NCBI GenBank assembly: GCA_014860575.1 | Contig: JACZJK010000050.1 | Coordinates: forward strand, 1-63,198 | Source of the DNA: Bacteroidales bacterium | GTDB taxonomy: Bacteria; Bacteroidota; Bacteroidia; Bacteroidales; JAAYJT01 | Direction: 5' to 3' | DNA: 63,198 bases | Notes under the pieces: model-generated | Database searches by the model: none | The model's input: only the letters and a program-made list of their open reading frames with translations | Told to the model about the DNA's origin: nothing | Made by a program: the position numbers and the translations under genes | Shown: positions 27,154 through 35,696 of the stretch, in pieces | Layout of the letters: every line of letters begins with the position of its first letter | Position numbering within the stretch: position 1 is the first letter of the stretch

Positions 27154-27287
27154 ACGAATGATAAGGTTGCCACACAACTTGTCCGCCGCGGTGGATTTAC
27201 GGATGATTTTATTGAATACACGCATTAATTCATAGACAAGAATGCACGGATAAAAATTAAAACTATGTGATTTCTATGTGACTATGT
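27154..27287 (+). repeat. Direct repeat flanking the antiporter gene, right copy
   Basis: Same orientation and about 90 percent similar by eye to 25269-25401. The spacer 27055-27475 also holds further CCACGGATTCACG words (27094-27160) and, at about 27355-27470, AATCTTGAATCTT-type words. I see no gene in it. Confidence 0.85.
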
Positions 27288-27475
27288 TTCTATGTGGTTC
27301 AAAAATTGAAACAAGGGCTGCCATTCCGCTACTGCGGGCTTGCATCCCTTGCAGTTCCTAATCTTGAATCTCAACTTTGTAATCTTGAATAAATTCCCCC
27401 GAATCGGGCTTGCATCCCTTCCGTTCCCTCAATCTTGAATCTTAAATATGAAATCTTGAATCTTGAATAATTGTG

Positions 27476-27979
27476 TCAGAATCCTAAGCCTAGATGAATG
27501 CCAACAGAAAAATGGCTGTCTTCGGTATCGAGGCCGTAACCTATCATGGGGCCAATATGCAAACCTCTTAAATTAAATTCAAACACAGCCTCGGTATGAA
27601 AGGCTGGTAAAATCTCAGTTTTACCTTCATGACTGGCAACAGCAAGTCCTGGCCCGGCAAGCAAGGACAAGAACCTCGCAGGCCTGTAATTAAAAAGCAG
27701 GTTTAAGCCATGATGCCAGTGCTTGTCAGCAATTACCTCATAACCCAATCCCATCCCCCATTGATTATGATGGCCAAATTGACGGACTATGTGCAGATGA
27801 AATCCGGGAGCCAATGTACTTTCAGCAAGAATTTTTGACCCGGCAATTCCCACACCAACATGATAATTATGAGAATCATGCTTATGACTATCAGAATGCG
27901 TATTCTTATCCTGAGACAATAAGGGTAATGAATAAAGAGAAAGCAGAGTAATGAACAAAATCAGATGAGCGGGTTTCAT
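27476..27979 (-). CDS. Small outer-membrane beta-barrel protein, His-rich N-terminus
   Basis: A 167-residue protein with a signal peptide (residues 1-22, MKPAHLILFITLLSLYSLPLLSQ). The mature N-terminus holds a cluster of histidines (HSDSHKHDSHNYH, about 27-39) that could bind a transition metal. The rest alternates polar and aromatic residues in short strands (GVGIAGSKIL, WGMGLGYEVI, SVGIHLGLGF) ending in Phe, typical of an eight-stranded outer-membrane barrel. I start at ATG 27979 because the TTG at 28018 would put a non-signal extension in front. Function unknown; it is divergent from the lipoprotein gene at 28190. Confidence 0.72.
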   Translation of the reverse strand: MKPAHLILFITLLSLYSLPLLSQDKNTHSDSHKHDSHNYHVGVGIAGSKILAESTLAPGFHLHIVRQFGHHNQWGMGLGYEVIADKHWHHGLNLLFNYRPARFLSLLAGPGLAVASHEGKTEILPAFHTEAVFEFNLRGLHIGPMIGYGLDTEDSHFSVGIHLGLGF

Positions 27980-28189
27980 GTGGGTTTCAATAAATGGTGG
28001 CTTAACTGTTCCTATCAACTGTTTTTTGAGGAATTTGTTTAATAAATTACTTGTAATAAAAGCGTCGTTTCAGGATGATCTTTGAGCTTATATTCATTTT
28101 GAAAAGCTAAACAACCATTCACAATAAGGAATTTGTGCAACTTTGCATCCTGACTTATAATCCGAAGAATTCACACTAAAGTATTGAAA

Positions 28190-29260
28190 ATGAAACGCTA
28201 CTTATTTCTTCTGCTGCTTTCGGCGCTCTTCCTCCAATCCTGCAATCTTTTACCCGATGCTGTTGCTGATGCCATTACTGGAGCCACCAAAACAATGGCT
28301 ACCGATGGCAACAGCCTTTTTCATCAAACCAAAGAAGTCAGCCTGAAAACAGGAACACTCACAGTTGAAGGCGAGGTGAAAACGCCCGGAGAGATTAATC
28401 TCGATAATCATTACAAACAGGAGGTTTTTATCAAGGAATCACTTTATGATGCAGAAAGTGGAATTAACTTTATCGGAGCTTACCGCTACCGGGGTTATTC
28501 ATTGTTTGATCTGTTGCATCCGTTCAATCACGAAAAGAAAAATGCAGAGGTTTTTCGTCCGGCCATTGATCTGTATGTTGTGATTGAGAACGCTACCGGG
28601 GAAAGAGTTTCTTTTAGCTGGTCGGAGATTTTTCATACCAATAATCCGCATCAGATCATTATTGCTACCGAAGCAGCCCCGATTGTGCCTTACCGCAAAG
28701 AAGTGAATTACGAAACCGGCGACACCTGGAAGGTGGTTGCCGCCAACGATCTGTTTGCTTATCGTGTGCTGGTTGACCCGGTTAAAATCACGGTTTATTC
28801 TTTTGATAAAAAGGAGTATGTGATCAACCGTGATCTTGAACCTCTGTATAGCCAGGAAATCCAGGTGATGCAAGACGATCAGCAAATCGCAAGCATACCA
28901 ATGATCGAAGATGAAGACGCTTACACACGATACTATTCCAGCTTTTACGGAATGGGCATGGGGTATCATGCAGCCAGATATTTCCAGGGGCCTTTGCTCA
29001 GCAAGTTGCTTGAAGGTTCAATTGATTTTTTTGACCCGGAATTGAACCGCCACGGTTTGGTTTGCTTTGCCGGGCTTGATGGCTACAGATCGGTTTACAG
29101 TTACAGCGAACTTTTCAACCGAACCGATCAGGTGATGCATATTCTTGCTGTGCCAGAAAACCCAATGGATGGTGGATTCTACCGTATTTTCCATCCTTCC
29201 GAATTTTATGCCGACCGCTCAGTGAAATCACTGGCTGAGATTTACTTTTTCAGTCATTGA
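28190..29260 (+). CDS. Lipoprotein with possible oxidoreductase-molybdopterin-like fold
   Basis: A 356-residue lipoprotein: signal MKRYLFLLLLSALFLQSC with lipidated Cys18. The region about 55-215 resembles the sulphite-oxidase/YedY-type molybdopterin-binding fold in spacing and motifs (LTVEGEVKTPGEINLDNHY, YRYRGYSLFDLL, TWKVVAANDLFAYRVLVDPV), but I cannot see the cofactor-ligating cysteine in the expected place, so cofactor binding is doubtful. The C-terminal third (about 245-356) is unrecognised. ATG 28190 is chosen over the TTG two codons upstream. A genuine exported protein; the function is uncertain. Confidence 0.75.
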   Translation: MKRYLFLLLLSALFLQSCNLLPDAVADAITGATKTMATDGNSLFHQTKEVSLKTGTLTVEGEVKTPGEINLDNHYKQEVFIKESLYDAESGINFIGAYRYRGYSLFDLLHPFNHEKKNAEVFRPAIDLYVVIENATGERVSFSWSEIFHTNNPHQIIIATEAAPIVPYRKEVNYETGDTWKVVAANDLFAYRVLVDPVKITVYSFDKKEYVINRDLEPLYSQEIQVMQDDQQIASIPMIEDEDAYTRYYSSFYGMGMGYHAARYFQGPLLSKLLEGSIDFFDPELNRHGLVCFAGLDGYRSVYSYSELFNRTDQVMHILAVPENPMDGGFYRIFHPSEFYADRSVKSLAEIYFFSH

Positions 29261-29622
29261 CAATAGCTTAGCAATACAATCGTCTAATGCTATTTCTCGC
29301 TATGTGCGGCTTTCATAAGCATTTTTATTGTGTTTTGTGAATAGTCTCGTTGTCCGATAAAATATTGGTGAACCAACTAAATACCTTTAATTGTGAAACC
29401 TCTACGAGGTATTTGTATTAATTGGGTTGCTTTATGCTACAATACTCTATCGCATACAGCGAATCTGCGTTGCAGCAAGATGAGTTCCGCTTAGCGGATA
29501 AAGTATTGTAGATATACAGTTTGCTATTTCTATTTTTTCCACGTAGTGGATACACAAAGGTTTTAGCCGGACAATAGGAGTTCAAAATCAAATCCGAAAC
29601 CCGAAAACGTTAATCCGAAATC
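29261..29622. other. Spacer without a gene; imperfect palindrome
   Basis: No reading frame here looks coding. The stretch 29438-29512 is an imperfect inverted repeat: CTACAATACTCTATCGC near its left end is nearly the reverse complement of GCGGATAAAGTATTGTAG at its right end. Smaller palindromes are CCGCTTAGCGG and CCACGTAGTGG. It could be a decayed mobile palindromic element. Confidence 0.5.
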
Positions 29623-30504
29623 TTAATGCGTTTTCGTCATTGAACCGGGTGTAACAATCACGTAGTCTGCAATTCCTTGCTGGTCTTCAGGAAATTCATC
29701 AACACTATCTGATTCTATTGTGGCGATGGTGAGGATTTTCAAGTCCGGGTTTTGTTGCAGCAGGTACCACATAATGCCTTCATAATAATCGGAATGAAAG
29801 CTGCCGTGGAAATGCAGAAATACTTTGCCAGGTTCGTAATTGTTCAGGATAAAATGCGCCATGGTCGCATCTTTCAGCGCCTGGGCTTTCACGATGTTAT
29901 TGTTGGCATGCTCACCCATTTGCCCGCCCATCATTTCTGCCATTTTTATGTATTGAGGCAGTTCAGGATCAAAAGCGATGGGTAGCGGTGCAATGAATGA
30001 TCTGGCTTCATCGCTGAGTTCTTCAAGGGCTTCAAATCCACCAAAATTTACTGCAGCCGCGTAACGCCTCGGAACATTTGTAGCAATAAAATCCAGCTTG
30101 TTTTCACGGGCAAATTCAATCAATGGTTTGATGTCTGTTTTATAGTTGGGCCATAATTTGGCTTCCGCTTCAAAATTTCTTGTACGGATCGCATCGGAAA
30201 CATACTCCTGCAGGATGAGTGCATTGTCAGCTTCAAACATTTCGGCGCCCAATACCAGGTTCTCACCATAAATTGAATGCAAGTCTTTGCTTACTTCCAG
30301 TTGCAGCCAATGACTGATTGGATTGTTGTGCTGCTCACCAAAAAGAATGATATCAGCGTCTTCGGCTTCCTTGATAAGTTTTGAATACTTCGCGTTTTTG
30401 CCTTTTGCATTATAAAGCTGGTAAGCCGGTTTTTCAGCAGCAAGTGTACTGCTCATTAAAATCAAACACAGAATTAAAATAGGGTAGGGGTAATAGTGTT
30501 TCAT
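29623..30504 (-). CDS. ChaN-family lipoprotein-like protein
   Basis: A 293-residue exported protein of the ChaN (DUF399) haem-iron regulated family. A signal peptide covers about 1-22; there is no lipobox cysteine, unlike many ChaN lipoproteins. Family motifs are DIILFGEQHNNPISHWLQLE (about 51-70), LGAEMFEADN, ATNVPRRYAAAV, KAQALKDATMAHFI and FHGSFHSDYYEGI, the last two holding histidines near the haem site of Campylobacter ChaN. Role in haem handling is inferred from the family only. A TAAATTTG box at 30596-30603 (minus) could be its promoter. Confidence 0.87.
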   Translation of the reverse strand: MKHYYPYPILILCLILMSSTLAAEKPAYQLYNAKGKNAKYSKLIKEAEDADIILFGEQHNNPISHWLQLEVSKDLHSIYGENLVLGAEMFEADNALILQEYVSDAIRTRNFEAEAKLWPNYKTDIKPLIEFARENKLDFIATNVPRRYAAAVNFGGFEALEELSDEARSFIAPLPIAFDPELPQYIKMAEMMGGQMGEHANNNIVKAQALKDATMAHFILNNYEPGKVFLHFHGSFHSDYYEGIMWYLLQQNPDLKILTIATIESDSVDEFPEDQQGIADYVIVTPGSMTKTH

Positions 30505-30534
30505 TGAATGTTGTGATTTACGATTTACGAATGA

Positions 30535-30652
30535 TGAATTATGAATGACGATTTACGAATTTGGCCACGATATTGTTAGTGTTAATACTAAACTACAAAT
30601 TTACTTCTATCGCTGCCTCTGCCTCTGTCTTTTCCTTAGCCTCAGCCTTCTA
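30535..30652. repeat. Word repeats: GATTTACGAAT and GCCTCAGCCTT types
   Basis: The spacer between chaN-like and cdd contains ATTTACGAATGATGAATTATGA-type words followed by CTGCCTCTGCCTCTG / TTAGCCTCAGCCTTCTAGCC. The second type recurs at 38640-38697. Confidence 0.6.
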
Positions 30653-31141
30653 GCCTTTCTTCAAATGCTTCCCCTCAAACGCCAGTGGCAACAGATTTTC
30701 CATGCCTTCAACAAGAATGGTTTTCCCCGATTCCGTTGCCATGATTACGCGGAGGTTTGTTTTATGAAGTTGTTCGTATTCGGCCATAACCTGCCGGCAC
30801 GAACCACAGGGAGTAGCAGGCTCCGGCAAATCAATGCCATCGGCCCTGGCAACAACGGCAATGGTATCAATGGCCTGATCCGGATATTGTGAAGCAGCAT
30901 AAAACATCGCTACCCTTTCGGCGCAAAGCCCAGAAGGATAGGCGGCATTTTCCTGGTTGTTGCCACTCACCACAACATTGTTATGAAGCCGCAATGCAGC
31001 GCCTACTGTAAAACGGGAGTAAGGTGCGTAAGCCTTATTGGTGGCTTCAAATGCAAGCTTTACCAATTCCTGATCCTGTGCAGGGAGTTCGGCAGCATTA
31101 CTGAACTCGGTAATGTTAATCTTAATGGTATTTTGTTTCAT
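30650..31141 (-). CDS. cdd: Cytidine deaminase
   Basis: A 163-residue zinc hydrolase of pyrimidine salvage that deaminates cytidine and deoxycytidine. The zinc ligands and catalytic Glu are visible: Cys73-Ala-Glu75 (PSGLCAERVAM) and Pro-Cys112-x-x-Cys115 (TPCGSCRQVM). It has the YSRFTVGAAL and GNNQENAAYPSG blocks. It is slightly longer than Bacillus-type enzymes at the N-terminus, as usual in this phylum. It stands upstream of the ChaN-like gene without sharing an obvious function. Confidence 0.95.
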   Translation of the reverse strand: MKQNTIKINITEFSNAAELPAQDQELVKLAFEATNKAYAPYSRFTVGAALRLHNNVVVSGNNQENAAYPSGLCAERVAMFYAASQYPDQAIDTIAVVARADGIDLPEPATPCGSCRQVMAEYEQLHKTNLRVIMATESGKTILVEGMENLLPLAFEGKHLKKG

Positions 31142-31201
31142 CGCTGATGGAATCAGTTACCCATTTTCCCAAATTGAATAGTCTTGCACAGTGTAAGGTT
31201 G

Positions 31202-32902
31202 TCAACCTTTTTCCTTCAAAGGAAGTGTTGAACCATTACCAGTTACATTCATGTATTGTTCCTGATCTTGCAGTACTTCAAGGGCTTTTTTCACAGCACG
31301 GTCTTTTGGCAAAGCGGAGATGACCCTTCCGCGCTGAAAGTAGTAGCGCGAAATTATTTCCGATCGCAGAATGTCCTTTATTTCAGGGCTGAAGGTTTCC
31401 AGATCATTGGCTTTGCTATTGCTTATTTCCTTCTCGATGGACTGGATCATTGCCAGCACGTTTTCATTATTGCTTTCTTCTTCTATCACAAGCTTCAACT
31501 CTTCAAGAACTTCTTCGCTATCAGTCTGATAATCTAATTTTCCCGCTGCAGCAAAGGATTTGAATTCTTCATATATCGCATCTGTAATCTCAAACTCCCC
31601 GGCTGGGGCTATTGTATTGTTGTCCAGATAAAACTGGTTCGCAAAATCAAAGATCATGTAATTAGTAATCAGTTCTCTTGAAATATTGCTGAGTGTACGG
31701 GGTTCAACCAACACATCGGGTTCAATACCGGCAGATTCATATACCGTGCGGCCATTGCGGGTTGTAAATGCTGTTTTCAGCGAATCGGGGATTACAATAT
31801 GATCGCCATTTTCATCTTTATGAAAGTAATCAATGGCCTGAATGCAACGGCCGCTGGGAATGTAATACTTGGCTACTGTAACTTTCAGACTGGTATTGTA
31901 AGTTAGTGGGATCACATTTTGAACCAGTCCCTTTCCGAGCGTGCGTTGCCCGATTACCACCGCCCGGTCGAGGTCTTGCAAGGCTCCGGCTACGATTTCA
32001 GAAGCGGATGCGGAGTTATTGTCAACAAGCACGGCGATAGGAATATCCAAATCGTCTGGTTGTGAAGTGGTTTTGTGAACCCTGTTCGATTCCTGGAGCT
32101 TGCCACGTGTGCTTACAACTGTTTCGCCCGAGGGTACAAACATCCCGACGATATCAACTGCCTCCGACAACAATCCACCTCCATTGCCCCTCAGGTCAAT
32201 GATCAATCCATTGAGTTCTGTTTGGCTTTGTAAGTCCTGGAAGGCTTTTTTCACATCAGCGGAAGCGCTTTGTGTGAACCCTGAGAGGTTGATATATGCA
32301 ATGTTGTTTTCGAGAAATCCGAAATAGGGGATATCGTCAATTTTAACATTTTCGCGGGTTAAAGAAACAAGGACAGGTTCTTTTACGCCTTTTCGCTCGA
32401 TAAGTAATTCCAGGTCGGTTCCGGGTTGGCCTTTCAAAATAGAACTTACATCCGACACCGATTTGCCCTTTGCACTCTGTCCATTGATTTCAAGGATTTT
32501 GTCGCCTGCAATCAAACCGGCTTTTTGCGCCGGGGCTCCCTCGTATGGTTCACTTACAACTACATAATCTTTTCTCTGCTGGATCAAAGCACCTATGCCA
32601 CCATATTGACCGGTGGTCATAAAAAGATAATCTTCACGCTGTGATTCAGGGATGTAGTTGGTGTATGGATCCAATGATTCAAGCATTGATACGATGGCTG
32701 TTTCAAAGAGTTCGCCATGCTGGAGGTCGTCAACGTAGTTGCTGTTGAGTGTACGGTAAAGCGTAGCCATGATATCGAGGTTCTTGGCAACTTCAAAATC
32801 ACTTCTGGCCTGACCCAACAGGCTTGTTTGAAGTAATAAAGCTATTAGAACCAGGTAAGCGGTTCTGGTTCCGGATTTTACTTTTCTTAATATTATGTCC
32901 AT
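31202..32902 (-). CDS. C-terminal-processing serine protease, S41 family
   Basis: A 566-residue exported protease of the CtpA/Tsp type. A signal segment (about 13-33) is followed by a helical N-terminal domain, a PDZ domain (about 100-185, YGGIGALIQQRKDYVVVSEPYEG...), and the S41 catalytic core. Catalytic Ser299 lies in NNSASASEI and the general-base Lys324 in RTLGKGLVQ, 25 residues apart as in E. coli Tsp. LRGNGGGLL is also present. A C-terminal extension of about 180 residues is charged and helical. It follows yidD by 30 bases, perhaps as part of the rnpA transcript. Confidence 0.94.
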   Translation of the reverse strand: MDIILRKVKSGTRTAYLVLIALLLQTSLLGQARSDFEVAKNLDIMATLYRTLNSNYVDDLQHGELFETAIVSMLESLDPYTNYIPESQREDYLFMTTGQYGGIGALIQQRKDYVVVSEPYEGAPAQKAGLIAGDKILEINGQSAKGKSVSDVSSILKGQPGTDLELLIERKGVKEPVLVSLTRENVKIDDIPYFGFLENNIAYINLSGFTQSASADVKKAFQDLQSQTELNGLIIDLRGNGGGLLSEAVDIVGMFVPSGETVVSTRGKLQESNRVHKTTSQPDDLDIPIAVLVDNNSASASEIVAGALQDLDRAVVIGQRTLGKGLVQNVIPLTYNTSLKVTVAKYYIPSGRCIQAIDYFHKDENGDHIVIPDSLKTAFTTRNGRTVYESAGIEPDVLVEPRTLSNISRELITNYMIFDFANQFYLDNNTIAPAGEFEITDAIYEEFKSFAAAGKLDYQTDSEEVLEELKLVIEEESNNENVLAMIQSIEKEISNSKANDLETFSPEIKDILRSEIISRYYFQRGRVISALPKDRAVKKALEVLQDQEQYMNVTGNGSTLPLKEKG

Positions 32903-32932
32903 GATACTGATTGTATTTTAATTTTTCGTTTT

Positions 32933-33154
32933 TCAGGGAACCGGATCGTAACCGCTCCCGCCCCAGGGATTGCATGATGCCAGACGTTTCAGGGTAAGCC
33001 ATCCTCCTTTGAAAGGCCCGTGTTTCTTTATGGCTTCCGCTCCGTAGACCGAGCATGATGGCGTATAACGGCATGAAGACATCAGGAGAGGTGAAATAGC
33101 GTATTGATAAAAACGGATCAACAAAATAAAAAACTTACCCAACAGTCTTGACAT
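32933..33154 (-). CDS. yidD: Membrane protein insertion efficiency factor YidD
   Basis: A 73-residue protein that assists YidC-mediated insertion at the inner membrane. Typical blocks: [59 protein letters not shown], with its three conserved cysteines. It overlaps the 3' end of rnpA by 20 bases, the order conserved in most bacteria, while rpmH is absent here, as is common in Bacteroidota. Confidence 0.95.
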   Translation of the reverse strand: MSRLLGKFFILLIRFYQYAISPLLMSSCRYTPSCSVYGAEAIKKHGPFKGGWLTLKRLASCNPWGGSGYDPVP

Positions 33155-33524
33155 TTTCCTGGATTAAACGCTGTAAAGTTATAATTATTTTTGGCTCAAG
33201 CACTGATGAAGCCATTACCTCCCTTCCGGTATATATCAACGCAAACAGGCAGTTCCTGTTCATTTGAACCAATTGCTGATAGAAATCGGACTTGTTTTTC
33301 CTGTATATCTCCCTGATCCGACGGCGGAGAAGGTTTCGGGTCACCGCATGCTTAAAAGTTTTCTTTGGAATGCTGATAAGGATTTGTGCCGGAGGCGAAT
33401 CCACCGTTTCTGTTGCCATCCAAACAACCTTAAAGGGTGACACATAGAAAGAACGCCCTTGTGTGAAAAGGGATTGTATCAGCGTCTGACTTCGCAGGCG
33501 TTCGCTTCGGGTAAACTTAGGCAT
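33135..33524 (-). CDS. rnpA: Ribonuclease P protein component
   Basis: The protein subunit of RNase P, which aids the catalytic RNA in 5' maturation of tRNAs. The RNP family signature is [13 protein letters not shown] (about 68-80), preceded by the [14 protein letters not shown] strand and an N-terminal FTRSERLRS. 129 residues is typical. It overlaps yidD by 20 bases. A TACCTTTG box at 33570-33577 lies 46 bases upstream. Confidence 0.94.
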   Translation of the reverse strand: MPKFTRSERLRSQTLIQSLFTQGRSFYVSPFKVVWMATETVDSPPAQILISIPKKTFKHAVTRNLLRRRIREIYRKNKSDFYQQLVQMNRNCLFALIYTGREVMASSVLEPKIIITLQRLIQENVKTVG

Positions 33525-33569
33525 TGTAGAATCTCAACTGTAGGTATCCTAAAAAAATATTATCGGCTG

Positions 33570-33577
33570 CAAAGGTA
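33570..33577 (-). promoter_or_regulatory. -7 box TACCTTTG for rnpA-yidD
   Basis: TAnnTTTG match on the minus strand, 46 bases before the rnpA ATG. Confidence 0.5.
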
Positions 33578-33615
33578 GTGGACTAAAGTGTAATTCAGCC
33601 TGGTTGCGAAGCCGG

Positions 33616-34443
33616 TCATATGCCTGCATTGAAAAATTTGGCCAGTATAAGCAATGGCGCAACTTCCAGCATGATAACGTATAAAAACAAAAAGAAAAGC
33701 GGGAAGCTGGAAATAGATAAACCTACAAGAATTCCCCTGAAAACCTTATAGATGGTGATCACTAACGTTGCAATAAGCGAAATTTCGAGGACTAATGTGG
33801 AGCCGGTATAAACAACCACCGGCAGAATAAGCAAAAAGAAAATTCCTGCAGAAAGATTGAATAGTAAATTATTTAGCAAGTAGTTGCCAGTAGCATCGTA
33901 GGTTTTAAAGATATGGGCCAATGCCCGGCTAGCCATTGCTTTTACCAACCAATAAACAGCGTTGGAAGCCAGAATAGCAACATAAAGCCACTCATTATGG
34001 ACAAGGCCTGTTGGCAGCAGGTTGAGATGACTGAGAACAATATAAATGAACAATGATGACAGCAGCAGGTATATGGTTCCCAGCGCGAGCGTAACCTGTT
34101 CGTTGAATGGATTGCCTTCGCGATAAAGGTGGGCAACTGCACGTGGAACAAAACATGCCTTGAGCAATTGGCCCATGCGCCTCGAATAATTATGCTTTGC
34201 AAATGTAAATACCAGGAAGCAGGCAACAAGTATTACCGTGATCCAGTCATATTCATATTCATTCCGTTTCGTGCCCTTGTCGGGTCTTGCCGGATTAATA
34301 TCAAAATGTGTACTCACCGGCAATGGCCCTGGGATCGCAACTATAAAATCCACTTGAAAAGATGCCGTATCCTGGTAAGCAGGCTCATAGATCTCTTTTG
34401 GTATTATCTGATATGGATATTGGAAAATTGAGTCCTGCGCCAT
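33616..34443 (-). CDS. DUF4271 membrane protein
   Basis: A 275-residue protein of the Bacteroidota-specific DUF4271 family. An N-terminal cytosolic or periplasmic part of about 65 residues is followed by about seven or eight hydrophobic helices. Recognisable: FTFAKHNYSRRMGQLLKACF and the IYKVFRGILVGLS block near the C-terminus. Function unknown; in other genomes the gene is often near uroporphyrinogen-III synthase, which is not seen here. It has its own promoter-like box. Confidence 0.85.
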   Translation of the reverse strand: MAQDSIFQYPYQIIPKEIYEPAYQDTASFQVDFIVAIPGPLPVSTHFDINPARPDKGTKRNEYEYDWITVILVACFLVFTFAKHNYSRRMGQLLKACFVPRAVAHLYREGNPFNEQVTLALGTIYLLLSSLFIYIVLSHLNLLPTGLVHNEWLYVAILASNAVYWLVKAMASRALAHIFKTYDATGNYLLNNLLFNLSAGIFFLLILPVVVYTGSTLVLEISLIATLVITIYKVFRGILVGLSISSFPLFFLFLYVIMLEVAPLLILAKFFNAGI

Positions 34444-34498
34444 TATTGCTTTGTAGCTTTCTGGTTAACAATACTTTTGGTGTGGTAAAAATGCGCTA

Positions 34499-34506
34499 CA
34501 AAAGTA
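34499..34506 (-). promoter_or_regulatory. -7 box TACTTTTG for the DUF4271 gene
   Basis: TAnnTTTG match 56 bases before the ATG at 34443. Confidence 0.45.
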
Positions 34507-34594
34507 ACATAAGATTCATGACTGCCTAATCCTGCCAGGGGATAAATTCTTCACAAAAGCAAGGCTTTGATATAGTTCACATCTTAATAAACCC

Positions 34595-34602
34595 TAAATT
34601 TG
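34595..34602 (+). promoter_or_regulatory. -7 box TAAATTTG for pta-hbd-ackA
   Basis: TAnnTTTG match 55 bases before the pta ATG at 34657. A candidate promoter for all three genes, as the later gaps (35 and 52 bases) contain no box. Confidence 0.5.
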
Positions 34603-34656
34603 CACACTATTTATATTTTACCCTATCATCAACTACACTAAACAAAAGCCGCTCGT

Positions 34657-35661
34657 ATGGGATTAATGGAAAGCATCCGGAACAAAGCCAGGCAAGCCGG
34701 AAAAACGATAGTGCTCCCCGAAGGAACTGAAGAACGAACACTGAAAGCCGCTGATTTTATTCTTAAAGAGCAGATTGCTAAGATAATTTTGCTTGGCGAT
34801 CCTGAAAAGATTTTTGAACTGGCCAGTGAATGGGGACTGGAAAACATTGCCAAAGCAATGATCATCAATCCCAAAAATAATCCTCGAAAACAGGAATTTG
34901 CTGATATGCTTTTCGAAATCCGGAAAAGCAAAGGCCTAACCTTAGAACAAGCTTTACAACTGGTTGAAGATCCGCTCTATCTCGCTACTTTATTGATCAA
35001 GAAAGGTGAAGCTGACGGCGAAGTAGCCGGTGCCGGCAATGCTACCGGAGATGTTTTGCGACCAGCCTTCCAGATTGTGAAAACACTTCCTGGCATCAGC
35101 GTTGTTTCTGGTGCATTCATAATGATTTTCAAGGAGCATAAGCACGTTCCTGATGGCTTACTGGTTTTTGCCGATTGTGCTGTTCATCCCGATCCAACGG
35201 ACGCTGAACTCGCACAGATTGCTGTAAGCACGGCACAAACTGCAAGAAATATTGCCGGTATCGAACCACGGGTGGCCATGCTGAGTTTTTCAACCAAAGG
35301 TTCGGCAAAACATCCGTTTTGCGATAAAGTGATCAGCGCCACTAAAATTGCCCGCGAGATGGATCCCACACTTGAAATTGACGGTGAAATGCAATCCGAT
35401 ACGGCAATTGTTGAATCTGTTGGTATGCATAAAGCGCCGGGAAGTCATGTTGCCGGCAAAGCAAATGTGTTGATTTTCCCTGATCTGCAATCCGGAAACA
35501 TTGCCTATAAACTTGTCCAGCGCCTGGCCGGTGCGGAAGCCATTGGCCCGGTATTGCAAGGGCTTGCAGCCCCTATCAACGACCTTAGCCGTGGCTGTTC
35601 GGTGAGCGATATTGTGAACCTAATTGCCATCACAGCCAACCAGGCAGCCGGCGTAAAATGA
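34657..35661 (+). CDS. pta: Phosphate acetyltransferase
   Basis: Converts acetyl-CoA and phosphate to acetyl phosphate, the first step of substrate-level ATP formation with AckA. The 334-residue protein is the short, class I form without regulatory domains. Signatures: GKTIVLPEGTEERTLKAA at the N-terminus, GAGNATGDVLRPAFQIVKT (about 126-144), MLSFSTKGSAKHP (about 208-220) and IDGEMQSDTAIVESVGMHK. A related phosphate butyryltransferase is less likely because the SxxTKGSA and DGExQxDxA blocks are of Pta type and ackA lies two genes on. Confidence 0.95.
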   Translation: MGLMESIRNKARQAGKTIVLPEGTEERTLKAADFILKEQIAKIILLGDPEKIFELASEWGLENIAKAMIINPKNNPRKQEFADMLFEIRKSKGLTLEQALQLVEDPLYLATLLIKKGEADGEVAGAGNATGDVLRPAFQIVKTLPGISVVSGAFIMIFKEHKHVPDGLLVFADCAVHPDPTDAELAQIAVSTAQTARNIAGIEPRVAMLSFSTKGSAKHPFCDKVISATKIAREMDPTLEIDGEMQSDTAIVESVGMHKAPGSHVAGKANVLIFPDLQSGNIAYKLVQRLAGAEAIGPVLQGLAAPINDLSRGCSVSDIVNLIAITANQAAGVK

Positions 35662-35696
35662 TTGTTATTTTTTCAACCTAAAAATATTTTTATAAA

